Assembly: GCF_000421345.1 (NCBI RefSeq)
Contig: NZ_ATWV01000005.1
Coordinates: 124,001-188,000 of the forward strand
Reading direction: 5' to 3'
DNA from: Treponema bryantii NK4A124
Lineage (GTDB): Bacteria; Spirochaetota; Spirochaetia; Treponematales; Treponemataceae
DNA: 64,000 nt
This document shows positions 1 to 8,855 of this stretch, in pieces; within the stretch, counting starts at the first letter, position 1, and every line of letters starts with the position of its first letter. Both the position numbers and the translations under genes were made by a program. Below the pieces are notes generated by a model, which saw nothing but the letters and a program-made list of their open reading frames with translations, made no database searches and was not told where the DNA came from.

Positions 1-639
1 GTTAAAACTTATGTACCAGCCTAGATCCAGAAAGAAATCCAGCTCAGATTTGCTGTAGGAATAGCCGTGGATTACGCCCTTATTCCATTTTACTGCCTTA
101 AGTACATCAGCAGTCTCCTGAAAGCCTTTTCGTGAATGCACAATTACCGGCATATTCAGCTTCTTTCCCAGTGTCAGCTGCAGGGCAAAGAGGTCTTTCT
201 CATCAGAAATTGTATCGTGATCAAAATAATCATGCTCGCGGCCTTCGTATTCTACAGACTCCCAGTCGTGGTCTATTCCGCAGGGGCCTATTGCAACAAG
301 CTTGTCTGCAAAATCATCACCGGAATCTTTAAAACTTGTGATTGTATCTTCCAGATTTTCGATATATTCGTAACGGTTTTCTACAGAATCCAGGTCAGGC
401 ATAATGCCCGCACTAAAGTAAATCATCTGGCGGGCCAGGCGCTTTGCATCATCATCATCAATTAATTCAATACATTCCTTAATTGTATCAACTCTGGCCC
501 AGATATCGTCTGCTTTGATTCCGCTGTTCAGGGCAAAAAAGGGCTTAGAGGCAGTCATTTCTTCCAGTATCTGAGCTCCAAAGTCTGTTCCCGAGTTGTT
601 TATCATCTGTGTAAAATTAAAAAGAATGTCCGAATTCAT
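1..639 (-). CDS. TatD-family metal-dependent hydrolase-like protein, 3' end outside window
   Basis: The frame is open from the ATG at 639 to the window edge (213 codons) and continues beyond it. The match to the TatD fold is seen in AIGPCGIDHDW (family AIGEIGLDY), the segment LNMPVIVHSRKGFQETADVLK (family lPvviHsRdA.edtl) and KGVIHGYSYSKSELDFFLDLGWYISF. TatD proteins are Mg-dependent nucleases or proofreading deacylases of the amidohydrolase superfamily. Oddities: the N-terminal HxH metal motif is not visible (the segment reads ILFNFTQMIN), and the usual metal-binding Glu of GEIGLD is replaced by Pro. The His of HSR and of IHGYS remain. It may therefore be a divergent or catalytically altered member. 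It is transcribed away from ilvB. An AGG lies 4 nt before the ATG on the minus strand. Confidence 0.75.
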   Translation of the reverse strand, partial: MNSDILFNFTQMINNSGTDFGAQILEEMTASKPFFALNSGIKADDIWARVDTIKECIELIDDDDAKRLARQMIYFSAGIMPDLDSVENRYEYIENLEDTITSFKDSGDDFADKLVAIGPCGIDHDWESVEYEGREHDYFDHDTISDEKDLFALQLTLGKKLNMPVIVHSRKGFQETADVLKAVKWNKGVIHGYSYSKSELDFFLDLGWYISFN

Positions 640-702
640 AACCTATATATTATCGGATAGAATGGAGCTTTGCCATACTGTCTTGTAAAATTTTATGACC
701 TC

Positions 703-730
703 TTGACAGAATCGGTAAAATTTGGAAAAT
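703..730 (+). promoter_or_regulatory. Candidate promoter of the ilvB leader
   Basis: TTGACA at 703-708 is a perfect -35. A 16-bp spacer leads to GAAAAT at 725-730, a weak -10. The leader-peptide ATG follows 7 nt later, so the transcript would start at or near the ATG. An alternative pair is TTGCCA (670-675) with TATGAC (694-699). Confidence 0.45.
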
Positions 731-737
731 AAATGCT

Positions 738-797
738 ATGAAATTCAATGCTTTAGTCAAAGTCGTAGCAGTCCTCGTCCTTGTGGTTAAGAAATAA
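738..797 (+). CDS. Val/Leu-rich leader peptide of ilvB (attenuation peptide)
   Basis: This 19-codon ORF encodes MKFNALVKVVAVLVLVVKK. Seven residues are Val and three are Leu, concentrated in codons 6-17 just before the stop. Regulatory leader peptides of acetolactate synthase operons, such as E. coli ilvBN, are rich in the same two amino acids. Ribosome stalling at uncharged Val or Leu tRNA would free the downstream antiterminator. The stop codon lies in the loop-to-stem edge of the first hairpin (784-800). There is only a weak GGA 12 nt upstream, and the ATG is 7 nt past a candidate -10, so translation may be leaderless. The peptide has no expected function other than regulation. Confidence rests on composition plus the matching RNA structures downstream. 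Confidence 0.8.
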   Translation: MKFNALVKVVAVLVLVVKK

Positions 798-872
798 CCA
801 GAGAGTGAATGTTATATACTTTGTGATAAGCAAAAAATATAAAAGAAGCTCTCCGGTTCGGAGGGCTTTTTT
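784..872 (+). promoter_or_regulatory. ilvB transcription attenuator (pause hairpin, antiterminator, terminator)
   Basis: Four segments form the classical switch. Segment 1 TGGTT (784-788) pairs with AACCA (796-800) around the leader stop codon. Segment 2 AACCAGAGAG (796-805) can instead pair with segment 3 CTCTCCGGTT (849-858), 9 of 10 pairs with one A-C mismatch. Segment 3 is also inside the terminator: AAGCTCTCCG (846-855), loop GTT, CGGAGGGCTT (859-868), 10 pairs including one U-G, followed by a T run. Stalling in the Val/Leu codons would block segment 1, allow 2:3 and permit transcription of ilvB. Confidence 0.8.
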
Positions 873-884
873 ATTTATATACAC

Positions 885-924
885 GGTGGTTGAGTACGTG
901 CGAAGCACGTGTATCGAAACCACC
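885..924 (+). repeat. Palindromic repeat family A, copy 1
   Basis: GGTGGTTGAGT, inner palindrome ACGTGC-GAA-GCACGT, then GTATCGAAACCACC. It lies between the attenuator and the ilvB ribosome-binding site and creates a spurious upstream in-frame extension of ilvB. Confidence 0.85.
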
Positions 925-940
925 ATACAGGAGATTTATA

Positions 941-2659
941 ATGAAACACACTGGCGCACAAATCATTGTTAAGTTACTGGAAATGTATGGTATTGAAACC
1001 GTAGCAGGAATTCCGGGAGGTTCAATTCTCCCTCTCTATGACGAACTCAACCGCTCTTCAATCCGACACGTCCTTGTGCGCCACGAGCAGGCAGCCGGAT
1101 TCATTGCCCAGGGTATGGCACGTTCAACCGGAAAGCCTGCAGTTTGTCTTGCAACCTCAGGTCCTGGTGCCATGAACCTTCTTACTGCAATTGCAGATGC
1201 CCGCGCAGACTCAATTCCTATCATTGCAATTACAGGACAGGTAAATACAAGTCTCATCGGTACCGATGCCTTCCAGGAAGCAGATACCTTTGGTCTTTCC
1301 TTCCCTATAACAAAGCATTCTATTTTTATCAAAACTCCATACGATTTGCTCGAAGCAATTCCAAAGGCTTTTGAGATTGCAACAAGCGGACGCCCTGGAC
1401 CAGTTTTAATTGACGTTCCACGCGACGTTCAGCTTAAGGAATGTGATTTTGATGCCTGGCCTGACATCAAAAAAATCCGTCTGCACGACATCCGTTTCCA
1501 CACACCAATTGATGAATATTCAGAAAAGATGGGAAAGATTACTGACCTGCTGGCAGCAGCAAAGCGCCCTGTATTGTATTGTGGTGGTGGCTGTGATTCA
1601 GAAGAGGCTGCAAGTGGAATTAAAGCCTTCCTGCAGAATTACAAGCTTCCTGTTGTAACAAGTCTTATGGGCCTGGGCTGCGTTCCTGAAAGTTCAGAAT
1701 GTTTTATCGGCATGGTTGGTATGCACGGAAGTCACGCGGCAAATGTTGCAATGCACGACAGCGACCTGGTAATTGCGGCCGGAGTTCGTTTTGATGACCG
1801 CGCTACCGGTGTAGTTGCAAAGTTCTGCCCTGATGCAAAAATTGTTCATATTGATATTGATGCCGCAGAAGTTGATAAGATTCTGGAATCTTATATTTCT
1901 GTAGTAGCTGATGTTGAATCTGTTTTCCCGGTTATCGCACAGCTTGTAAGTGAAAAGAAAATCAAAGCTGACGAAGGCTGGCTTAAAAAGATTTCTAAGA
2001 TTAAAAAGGAATGCCACTCTGTAGAGTGCGGCCGCCCGAAAGGTGAGAAGCTTGCTAATCCAAGAGAAATTATTTCTAAAATTCCTCAGCTGGCATGCGA
2101 AGCAGGTCTTGCGCCAGACGGACTTATTGCCACAACAGACGTTGGCCAGCACCAGATGTGGGCTGCCCAGTACTACCCTGTTGAACGACCACGCAGCTTC
2201 CTAACGAGCGGTAGTCTTGGCACAATGGGCTTTGGTCTCCCTGCCGCAATCGGAGCCGCAATCGCAAATCCTTCTAAGCGCATTGTTTGCTTCTCTGGTG
2301 ACGGTTCTATCATGATGAATGTTCAGGAAATGGCAACTCTTGCGGAACAGAATCTGCCGGTAACTATCATCGTATTCCAGAACGGAACTCTTGGTATGGT
2401 TTACCAGCAGCAGAAATATCTTTTTGAAAAGAATTACTCTGCTTCTGTTTTCGGCCGCGAGCCAGACCTTCTTTCAATTGCCCGCGGTTTTGGAATTGAA
2501 GCAATTGATGGTGACAGCAATCCTGAATGGTACAAGAAAGCCTTTGACAACAATCGCCAGAACAAACCTTGCTTTGTTCGCTTCAGCGTAGACAGCGAAG
2601 AAAACGTACTTCCATTTGTTCCAGGTGGTAAGGCAAATATAGATTCGATAAGAGATTAA
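941..2659 (+). CDS. ilvB: Acetolactate synthase large (catalytic) subunit
   Basis: This ThDP enzyme condenses two pyruvates (or pyruvate with 2-oxobutyrate) in the first common step of valine, leucine and isoleucine synthesis. At 572 residues it matches the family (about 560-590). Visible motifs: the catalytic Glu in VRHEQAAGF (E49), TSGPGAMNLLTAIADA, the central FAD/ThDP domain with GVRFDDRATG, and the C-terminal ThDP motif GDGSIMMN...VFQNG. The ATG at 941 is chosen because AGGAG lies 8 nt upstream and the protein then begins MKHTGAQIIVKLLE, as in relatives. A start at 890 would translate the repeat. No ilvN-type regulatory subunit follows; the next gene is convergent and the stops overlap by 4 bp. 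Expression is probably controlled by the Val/Leu attenuator at 738-872. Confidence 0.95.
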   Translation: MKHTGAQIIVKLLEMYGIETVAGIPGGSILPLYDELNRSSIRHVLVRHEQAAGFIAQGMARSTGKPAVCLATSGPGAMNLLTAIADARADSIPIIAITGQVNTSLIGTDAFQEADTFGLSFPITKHSIFIKTPYDLLEAIPKAFEIATSGRPGPVLIDVPRDVQLKECDFDAWPDIKKIRLHDIRFHTPIDEYSEKMGKITDLLAAAKRPVLYCGGGCDSEEAASGIKAFLQNYKLPVVTSLMGLGCVPESSECFIGMVGMHGSHAANVAMHDSDLVIAAGVRFDDRATGVVAKFCPDAKIVHIDIDAAEVDKILESYISVVADVESVFPVIAQLVSEKKIKADEGWLKKISKIKKECHSVECGRPKGEKLANPREIISKIPQLACEAGLAPDGLIATTDVGQHQMWAAQYYPVERPRSFLTSGSLGTMGFGLPAAIGAAIANPSKRIVCFSGDGSIMMNVQEMATLAEQNLPVTIIVFQNGTLGMVYQQQKYLFEKNYSASVFGREPDLLSIARGFGIEAIDGDSNPEWYKKAFDNNRQNKPCFVRFSVDSEENVLPFVPGGKANIDSIRD

Positions 2660-5238
2660 CGTTCAATTGTAAAGAAGGCAATTTCGCTCTTCCACTCAAA
2701 AATAGTGCGGTCGCAGGCGGTTATAAGAAGATTTACGATTTTCTGCAGGTCTGCGTTGCCGCAGGCTTCGCTCATCTTTGCACCGTAGGCTGAGCTTTCC
2801 GGGGTAAACCATTTTTCAATTTCAGCCTGGCTTATACGGCGTTTTTCGACCAGTGTTTGGGATGCGACGCGTACGGTAAAGCCGCGCTTACGGAAGAGGT
2901 TAGCGATGTAGATTCCATCCCATGAGAAAAGCGGATTGTCTCTGTCGCCAAAGAATTCCTGTTCTGCAGCTTCCATTTTATCCAGTGTCTCTTTTAGCGG
3001 TCCTACGCTTTCCGGTGAAAGCACCTGCTTTCTTACAAGCTCGCTGATATGCTGGCCGTGGCAAGGAATCTTTTGAGAAATTACAACCTTCCAGCCGCTT
3101 GCAAGCGGACATTCATAGGCAAAGTCTTCTCCAGCACTTTCTTCGTTTTTATCTGTATCAGAATAAGGAACTGCCGGAGTATCAGCTTCATCAGCTTCCT
3201 TCTGAGGGGTCATAATACCGGCAAGAGAATCTGCAAGTGCAATAATGGAAGGCTCGCTTGCGAAAGGATCTGTAAAGAATACTCTGTCAAAAACCGCTCC
3301 GTTATACTGGAACTTTACGAGAATATTATAAAAATCCTTTTGAGTAAGAAAATCAGTTGAAATAGAAGAACCACGGTACTGCAGAATAGGGCGGTCAAGG
3401 CTGCCAAGGGTGCGGCCATACTGTTCGAGAATCTGCATTCCTTTTTCTGTGCGGCAAACACCACAGGTAACTCCTTCCGGAGTTTTTCTTGCTATATCCC
3501 AGAGTAAAAGTCCATTGTCTGCATTCCATATAAGGGAGCGGTGGTGCCGCAGCAAATCAGCCATGGAGATCATTGTGTCGCGGATTCCAAGCAGAACCTC
3601 GGCGCGGTTAGAATCAAGGCGCTGGCGCCAGAAGCGGTCTGCTCGGTCGAGTACAACTTCCTTTGCCATGTCCTTAGGACTGAAGGTAAGATTTTCTCCG
3701 GACTTTACGCTGCCGCTCTTAAAATGCTCATTAACCCACCATTCGGAAATTGGATTTTCTCCATATTCGCTCTTTTCAGCATCCGTATTTGACTTAAGAG
3801 GTTTGAAGATATTGATTGAGCCAGTAGTTTCCGGAGATGATGCAAGTTCGTCAGAAGTGTACTGTTCGTGGCTCTGGGCTTTTTCAAGAATTGCCGCAAT
3901 CTGAAGTTCACGGCGGGAAAGAACGCCTTCGCGGATACTTGCTTCATACCCCTGTGTGCTCGGATTATAAAATACACGGCCGCTTAAAGTATCCGGCAGA
4001 TACTGCTGGGCAACCCAGTGGTCGCGGTAGGCGTGAGGGTAGAGGTAGCCGGCTCCGTGTCCAAAACCTTCTGCATCACGGCTGCTGTCGCGCAGGTGGT
4101 TAGGTACTTCTGCATCTTCTTTTTCCACACTGGCCAGAGCATCAAAAAAGGCCATGCTGCTGTTAGACTTAGGTGCAGTAGAAAGATAGAGGGCTGCATG
4201 GGCTAAAAAGTAGCGGCCTTCCGGCATACCAACGCGGTCAAAGGCGTTTGCACAGCTTTCAACAACAGTAATGGCATTCGGATCTGCAAGACCAGTGTCT
4301 TCGCAGGCAGAAATAAGCATGCGGCGGAAAATAAAATGCGGGTCTTCGCCTGCGGCAACCATACGGGCAAGCCAGTAGCAGGCTGCATCAGGATCGCGTC
4401 CACGAAGACTTTTTATAAAGGCGCTTATTATATCGTAATGATAATCTCCATCCCGGTCGTAAAGAACAACCTTTTTCTGAATAGATTCCTCTGCGGCTTC
4501 TTTGCTTATATAAATCTTAGTTCCGTAAGCCGGAACCGGGGGGTCTGCATAAGGAGCCCATTTTTCCGGAGTGGTTTCAATTGCCAGTTCCAGAGCATTC
4601 AAAAGGGAGCGGGCATCACCGTTTGCCGTTTCAATCAGGTGTTCAAGGGCACCTTCTTCAAACTCTACCTTCCAGTGACCATATCCGCGGTCTACATCAG
4701 TTAATGCCTGGTGTGCGGCTTTTTCCAGGTCGTTATAGGTGAGCGGTTTAAGCTGAAAAACACGAGAACGGCTTACAAGAGCCTTATTTACTTCAAAGAA
4801 AGGGTTTTCGGTGGTAGCGCCAATAAGAATAATGGTGCCGTTTTCTACCCAGGGTAAAAGCGCGTCCTGCTGGCTTTTGTTCCAGCGGTGAACCTCATCT
4901 ACAAAGAGAATTGTTCTGCGGTCGTAAAGATTATAGTAATCTTCAGCCTGTTTAATTGAATCCCGGATATTCTGAACTCCGGTAAGAACTGCATTTAAGG
5001 TAATAAAGTTTGATTTTGTATGATTTGCAATAACGCGGGCAAGGGTTGTTTTTCCGCTTCCCGGTGGACCGTAAAAAATAACTGATGTAAGCTGATCTGC
5101 GGCGATGGCGCGGCGTAAGAGCCGGCCTTTACCAACAATATGGTCCTGACCTATGTACTCATCAAGATTTCGTGGCCGCATTCGGGCGGCCAATGGTTCA
5201 TGAGTTCTTTTTATCTGCTCAAAAAGGTCTTCTGCCAT
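2656..5238 (-). CDS. rarA: RarA/MgsA AAA+ ATPase fused to an extra C-terminal domain
   Basis: Residues 1 to about 430 are RarA (MgsA, YcaJ), a clamp-loader-like AAA+ ATPase acting at stalled replication forks. Walker [10 protein letters not shown] is at 57-65, Walker [10 protein letters not shown] at 110-118, sensor GATTENPFF follows, then the tetramerisation region with [12 protein letters not shown] and DTLSGRVFY. The usual protein ends near residue 440. This one has 860 residues. The extra half contains [21 protein letters not shown], a possible Rossmann-like stretch [19 protein letters not shown], and [10 protein letters not shown], which could be a degenerate SAM-methyltransferase fold (inference). 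A comparable RarA/unknown-domain fusion is annotated in cyanobacteria and other phyla. It is convergent with ilvB. A lipoprotein gene ends immediately upstream (1 bp gap). Confidence 0.92.
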   Translation of the reverse strand: MAEDLFEQIKRTHEPLAARMRPRNLDEYIGQDHIVGKGRLLRRAIAADQLTSVIFYGPPGSGKTTLARVIANHTKSNFITLNAVLTGVQNIRDSIKQAEDYYNLYDRRTILFVDEVHRWNKSQQDALLPWVENGTIILIGATTENPFFEVNKALVSRSRVFQLKPLTYNDLEKAAHQALTDVDRGYGHWKVEFEEGALEHLIETANGDARSLLNALELAIETTPEKWAPYADPPVPAYGTKIYISKEAAEESIQKKVVLYDRDGDYHYDIISAFIKSLRGRDPDAACYWLARMVAAGEDPHFIFRRMLISACEDTGLADPNAITVVESCANAFDRVGMPEGRYFLAHAALYLSTAPKSNSSMAFFDALASVEKEDAEVPNHLRDSSRDAEGFGHGAGYLYPHAYRDHWVAQQYLPDTLSGRVFYNPSTQGYEASIREGVLSRRELQIAAILEKAQSHEQYTSDELASSPETTGSINIFKPLKSNTDAEKSEYGENPISEWWVNEHFKSGSVKSGENLTFSPKDMAKEVVLDRADRFWRQRLDSNRAEVLLGIRDTMISMADLLRHHRSLIWNADNGLLLWDIARKTPEGVTCGVCRTEKGMQILEQYGRTLGSLDRPILQYRGSSISTDFLTQKDFYNILVKFQYNGAVFDRVFFTDPFASEPSIIALADSLAGIMTPQKEADEADTPAVPYSDTDKNEESAGEDFAYECPLASGWKVVISQKIPCHGQHISELVRKQVLSPESVGPLKETLDKMEAAEQEFFGDRDNPLFSWDGIYIANLFRKRGFTVRVASQTLVEKRRISQAEIEKWFTPESSAYGAKMSEACGNADLQKIVNLLITACDRTIFEWKSEIAFFTIER

Positions 5239-6477
5239 TTATTCCCGGTTCCAGTCGCCTCTTTCAGGGTAGTAAGACCAGAGTCCTATATTTCCAAAAT
5301 TATATGCAACACCAGAGAAGGTTATTGCTGCATAAAGGCCGCTTTCAACTTCGCGCTTTTCAGGTGAAGCGTTAATAAGGGCTGTAACAAAATAATCACT
5401 TGTAATCTGGAACTGGGCATTAGAATTAATGTCAGCAAAAGAAGCAAGTTTATCATCAGGAACTCCGTCTGTAAGAAGAACTCTGTTTATGCCGCCTGCT
5501 GTAGAATTTGTTTTTCCATGACCAATAAGCATGGAATCTGCAGTAACAGCAAGAGTTGAAATTACTTTTTTTGCATCAAGAGCATTTATTGCAGTACTTC
5601 CGTCACTGTAGTAAATATCTGAATCTCCGTTTGTGTAATAATAGTAAGTAGCATCACTTGTATAAGTTTCGTTTGTTGTAGAAGCCGGTGATGTAAAGAA
5701 CTTATAAGCCCCATTGAAGTAGACGGCAGAAAGGGCCAGAGGAATATAATCTTCATCTGTTGAAGGTTCCGGATCAATAATCGATTCTGCAGGGAGTGAA
5801 AATTCAACAGGGGCAGAAGTTCCGTTCAGCTGGAAATATTTGTATGTTTCATTATCTAAATCATAAGAACGGATAAATACTGCACGGTGTTCCTTTTTTG
5901 GAGTGTTTGTCTGGAATACTCTAAAGCCTGATAAGAAGTATTCAGATTTTGAGTCTACATAAACAGGGAATATGTCATAATCTCCTGCTTTTGTAGGAAC
6001 AGATGTCCATTCTCCGTCTGTATTCCAGGTAGTGCCATTTGCAGTAATGTTTTTTGCATAAAGCTTAATAGTAGAAGGATAAGATGTTCCTTCAACGCTT
6101 GTGTGATCAAATTCGGCAGTAAGCAGATAAAGAAGAGAAGAGTCTGCAAGAACTGCAAGAATCTGTTCTCCGCTGTGGCTTGAAGAATCAAAATCATAAT
6201 GGTGCAGATCAAAAGGAAGAGGATAGGTATTCCATTCGCCATGATAATTCAAATCTTTATGCTTGTATCTTAAACCGTCATCTGCAGCAAGTACAAGAAA
6301 TTCCTGGTCACTGGCGGTATAACGTGTAATAGTAGTGATGTTTCCGGAAACTGTAGCTTCTTCCGGTTCAACGTCTTCTCTTATTGCCTCGTAAATCGGA
6401 TCAAAACAAGAAGTTACCAGAAGACATAAGATAAAAAGAAGTGAGCTTTTAATTGTAAGTGATTTATATTTTCTCAT
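5239..6477 (-). CDS. Lipoprotein of unknown function
   Basis: 412 residues with a lipoprotein signal peptide: charged MRKYKSLTIK, a hydrophobic core and lipobox LVTSC with the acylated Cys at 24. I do not recognise the mature part. It is rich in Tyr, Ser and Thr and beta-strand-like, with repeated stretches such as FLVLAADDGLRYKHK, ILAVLADSSLLYLLTAEFD and MLIGHGKTNSTAGGINRVLLTDG that suggest a propeller-like fold (inference). Start ATG at 6477 is preceded by AGGA. It is co-oriented with the small outer-membrane protein upstream (14 bp gap) and with rarA downstream, so the three probably form one transcription unit. Confidence 0.7.
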   Translation of the reverse strand: MRKYKSLTIKSSLLFILCLLVTSCFDPIYEAIREDVEPEEATVSGNITTITRYTASDQEFLVLAADDGLRYKHKDLNYHGEWNTYPLPFDLHHYDFDSSSHSGEQILAVLADSSLLYLLTAEFDHTSVEGTSYPSTIKLYAKNITANGTTWNTDGEWTSVPTKAGDYDIFPVYVDSKSEYFLSGFRVFQTNTPKKEHRAVFIRSYDLDNETYKYFQLNGTSAPVEFSLPAESIIDPEPSTDEDYIPLALSAVYFNGAYKFFTSPASTTNETYTSDATYYYYTNGDSDIYYSDGSTAINALDAKKVISTLAVTADSMLIGHGKTNSTAGGINRVLLTDGVPDDKLASFADINSNAQFQITSDYFVTALINASPEKREVESGLYAAITFSGVAYNFGNIGLWSYYPERGDWNRE

Positions 6478-6491
6478 TTTTATATCCTGTT

Positions 6492-7061
6492 TTAGAAGTG
6501 ATAGCGTACTGTAAGTCCGGCAGTAGTAAAGAATGCCTGATCGTATTTACCTTCATACCACTGAGGGGTCCAGAAAGTAGTTGATGAAATACCGAAAGAC
6601 CAGGTTTCAGTAAATCTGTAATATGCACCACCTGTAAATTTAGCTGTAAAAGCCGGAAAGTAGGTCATAGACTGACAGGTAATTGTTGAAATACCAATAT
6701 TGAACATCAGAGGAAATTCAAATTTTCCTAGGTATGGCTGATACATTATTCCAAAAGTAACAGGAACCTGGAAAAGCGGCTTTTTACCGATAGAAACATT
6801 ATAACCGATAAGAACATCGCCGCCTAAAGCAAAATATTGATTCAAAAATCTGTAATAACCGATAGAAACAAGACCACCGATATCAAGCTGTGAGCCGAAA
6901 TTTAAAGGAAAGTTTGCACCTAAATCAACTTTTATAAACTGATCTCCGGCACCATTCTGTTCATATACAAAACCATCGTCGTATTCATCGCCTTCTGTAT
7001 CCGCAAAAACAGCAGCAGATAATAAAAGAATGGTAGTTAATATGGAAATAAAGCGTTTCAT
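6492..7061 (-). CDS. Small outer-membrane beta-barrel protein, unknown function
   Basis: 189 residues. The N-terminal Sec signal peptide MKRFISILTTILLLSAAVFA ends in a likely signal-peptidase I site. The rest alternates aromatic and small residues: VSIGYYRFLNQYFALGGDVLIGYN, VTFGIMYQPYLG, GAYYRFTETWSFGISS. It ends in TVRYHF, a typical C-terminal barrel signal finishing in Phe. This fits a short 8-strand porin-like barrel. It is first in a probable unit with the downstream lipoprotein. AAGG lies about 9 nt before the ATG. Function unknown. Confidence 0.7.
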   Translation of the reverse strand: MKRFISILTTILLLSAAVFADTEGDEYDDGFVYEQNGAGDQFIKVDLGANFPLNFGSQLDIGGLVSIGYYRFLNQYFALGGDVLIGYNVSIGKKPLFQVPVTFGIMYQPYLGKFEFPLMFNIGISTITCQSMTYFPAFTAKFTGGAYYRFTETWSFGISSTTFWTPQWYEGKYDQAFFTTAGLTVRYHF

Positions 7062-7082
7062 ATTGCGACCTTTTTTTTATTT

Positions 7083-7113
7083 CAGTATATTTTGTTACTA
7101 TAAGAATATACTG
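7083..7113. promoter_or_regulatory. Inverted repeat in the divergent outer-membrane protein/folD promoter region
   Basis: CAGTATATT (7083-7091) and AATATACTG (7105-7113) are perfect 9-bp arms with a 13-nt spacer. It is AT-rich and lies between two divergently read start codons, so it is a possible operator or overlapping promoter core. Confidence 0.35.
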
Positions 7114-7161
7114 TTTTTATAGCAGTTTATCAATAAAACAGAAAGGAGCGTTGAAGGTTAC

Positions 7162-8040
7162 ATGAGCGCAGTTATCATAGACGGAAAACAGGTTGCGGCA
7201 GATGTCCGCGCAGAGGTTGCATCAAAGGTTGCACAGTTAAAAGAAAAGGGAATTGCACCTTGTCTGGCAGTTATTCTGGTTGGTGAAAATCCTGCCAGCG
7301 TAAGTTATGTTACCGGAAAGCAGAAGGCCCTTGCAGAAGTTGGTATGGTAGACCGCTCTGTTCATCTTCCGGAATCAACTTCAGAAGAAGAACTTCTTAA
7401 ACTGATTGACCAGCTTAATGCAGACGACAGCGTTCACGGAATCCTCGTTCAGCTGCCACTTCCAAAGCATATTAATGAAGAAAAAGTGATTATGGCTATC
7501 TCTCCTGAAAAGGATGTAGACGGCTTCCATCCTGTAAGCGTTGGTAACCTTATGATTGGCCGCCCTGGCTTCCTTCCTTGTACTCCACATGGAATTATCG
7601 TGCTTCTTAAAAAGGCCGGAATTGAAACCAGCGGTAAGCATGCAGTTGTAATCGGCCGTTCTAATATCGTTGGAAAGCCTGTTTCTATCCTGCTTGCCCG
7701 AAAAGATACAAACTGTACTGTAACAATGTGCCACACAGGTACTAAAAATATGGCCGAAATTACCCGTCAGGCTGATATTATCGTTGTTGCAAGCGGTCAT
7801 CCTCATACTTTGACAGCAGATATGGTAAAGGAGGGCGCGGTTGTAATTGATGTTGGTGTAAACCGCATTCCTGACAGCAGTAAAAAGTCCGGTTTCCGCC
7901 TGATTGGAGATTGTGATTTTGATGATTTGAAGGAAAAAACATCATTTATCACACCTGTTCCTGGTGGAGTAGGTCCTATGACAATAGCTATGCTTATGCA
8001 GAATACTCTTGAAAGTGCGGAGAGACGCCTCAATGCGTGA
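7162..8040 (+). CDS. folD: Bifunctional methylene-THF dehydrogenase / methenyl-THF cyclohydrolase
   Basis: FolD interconverts 5,10-methylene-THF and 10-formyl-THF in the cytoplasm, supplying one-carbon units. 292 residues, normal length. Motifs seen: [17 protein letters not shown] with the catalytic Tyr-xxx-Lys, [34 protein letters not shown], the NADP loop [11 protein letters not shown], and [17 protein letters not shown] near the C-terminus. AAGGAG lies 13 nt and GAAGG 4 nt before the ATG. The end overlaps the folE2 start (ATGCGTGA), so the two are translationally coupled. Confidence 0.96.
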   Translation: MSAVIIDGKQVAADVRAEVASKVAQLKEKGIAPCLAVILVGENPASVSYVTGKQKALAEVGMVDRSVHLPESTSEEELLKLIDQLNADDSVHGILVQLPLPKHINEEKVIMAISPEKDVDGFHPVSVGNLMIGRPGFLPCTPHGIIVLLKKAGIETSGKHAVVIGRSNIVGKPVSILLARKDTNCTVTMCHTGTKNMAEITRQADIIVVASGHPHTLTADMVKEGAVVIDVGVNRIPDSSKKSGFRLIGDCDFDDLKEKTSFITPVPGGVGPMTIAMLMQNTLESAERRLNA

Positions 8041-8803
8041 TATTCAAAACGAAGAAGATACCCGAGCCATTCCCCTTCAGAAAGTTGGTGTAAAGGGGGT
8101 TAAATATCCTGTAGTTGTTCTGGATAAAACAGCTTCAAAACAGCACACAACAGCTTCTGTAGATTTATTTGTAAATCTCCCTCATAACTACAAGGGAACC
8201 CATATGTCCCGTTTTATAGAAGTGTTTCATAAGTATCATTCTGATATTTCCATGCATCACTTTCTGGATATGCTGGAAGAAATGCGGACAAAGCTTTCGG
8301 CTCAGAAGGCTTTTGGCCGTATAGAGTTCCCGTACTTTATAGAAAAGAAAGCTCCTGTTACTCAGGCTGCCGGAATAATGCAGTATAAATGTTCTTATGA
8401 AGGCGAGGTTAGTGAAGACGGAAGCAGAAAGTTCTATATTTCCATTCAGGTTCCTGTTGCAACCCTTTGTCCCTGCAGTAAGGCAATAAGTGATTATGGT
8501 GCTCATAACCAGAGGGGTCTTGTAAGTGTAAGGCTTTTGTATAATGACTTTTTCTGGATTGAAGATGTAATCAGTATGATAGAAGAGTGTGCTTCAACAC
8601 CTCTTTACGAGCTTCTTAAACGTCAGGATGAAAAGTATGTTACTGAGCATGCTTATGATAATCCTCGTTTCGTAGAGGATGTTGTCCGCGAAGTATATCT
8701 TGGCTTAAAAAAGCTTGGATTTAAAAAGTTCTCGGTAGAAGCAGAAACAGAAGAAAGCATTCACAACCACAACGCCTACGCCTTTGCTGAATATTCCGAA
8801 TAA
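8033..8803 (+). CDS. folE2: GTP cyclohydrolase I, FolE2 (type IB)
   Basis: This enzyme converts GTP to dihydroneopterin triphosphate, the first step of folate synthesis, and is the metal-flexible alternative to FolE. 256 residues from ATG 8033. Family motifs: [22 protein letters not shown], the Cys-containing [19 protein letters not shown], and a C-terminal SIHNHNAYA. The start at 8033 ([11 protein letters not shown]) has GGAGAGA 8 nt upstream; the earlier ATG at 8009 is deeper in folD. The overlap with folD indicates a folate/one-carbon operon, closed by the terminator at 8815-8855. Confidence 0.95.
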   Translation: MRDIQNEEDTRAIPLQKVGVKGVKYPVVVLDKTASKQHTTASVDLFVNLPHNYKGTHMSRFIEVFHKYHSDISMHHFLDMLEEMRTKLSAQKAFGRIEFPYFIEKKAPVTQAAGIMQYKCSYEGEVSEDGSRKFYISIQVPVATLCPCSKAISDYGAHNQRGLVSVRLLYNDFFWIEDVISMIEECASTPLYELLKRQDEKYVTEHAYDNPRFVEDVVREVYLGLKKLGFKKFSVEAETEESIHNHNAYAFAEYSE

Positions 8804-8814
8804 TGTTAAATGAC

Positions 8815-8855
8815 AGAGCCGTTTGATGACTACCCGATAATCATCAAACGGCTCT
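8815..8855 (+). terminator. Terminator after folD-folE2
   Basis: A perfect 15-bp stem: AGAGCCGTTTGATGA pairs with TCATCAAACGGCTCT around an 11-nt loop. The T run is weak (TTATAA). Confidence 0.75.

Noticed and set aside
890-940. Upstream extension of ilvB to 890
   Set aside because: The extra residues are translated repeat; a good Shine-Dalgarno and the family N-terminus place the start at 941.
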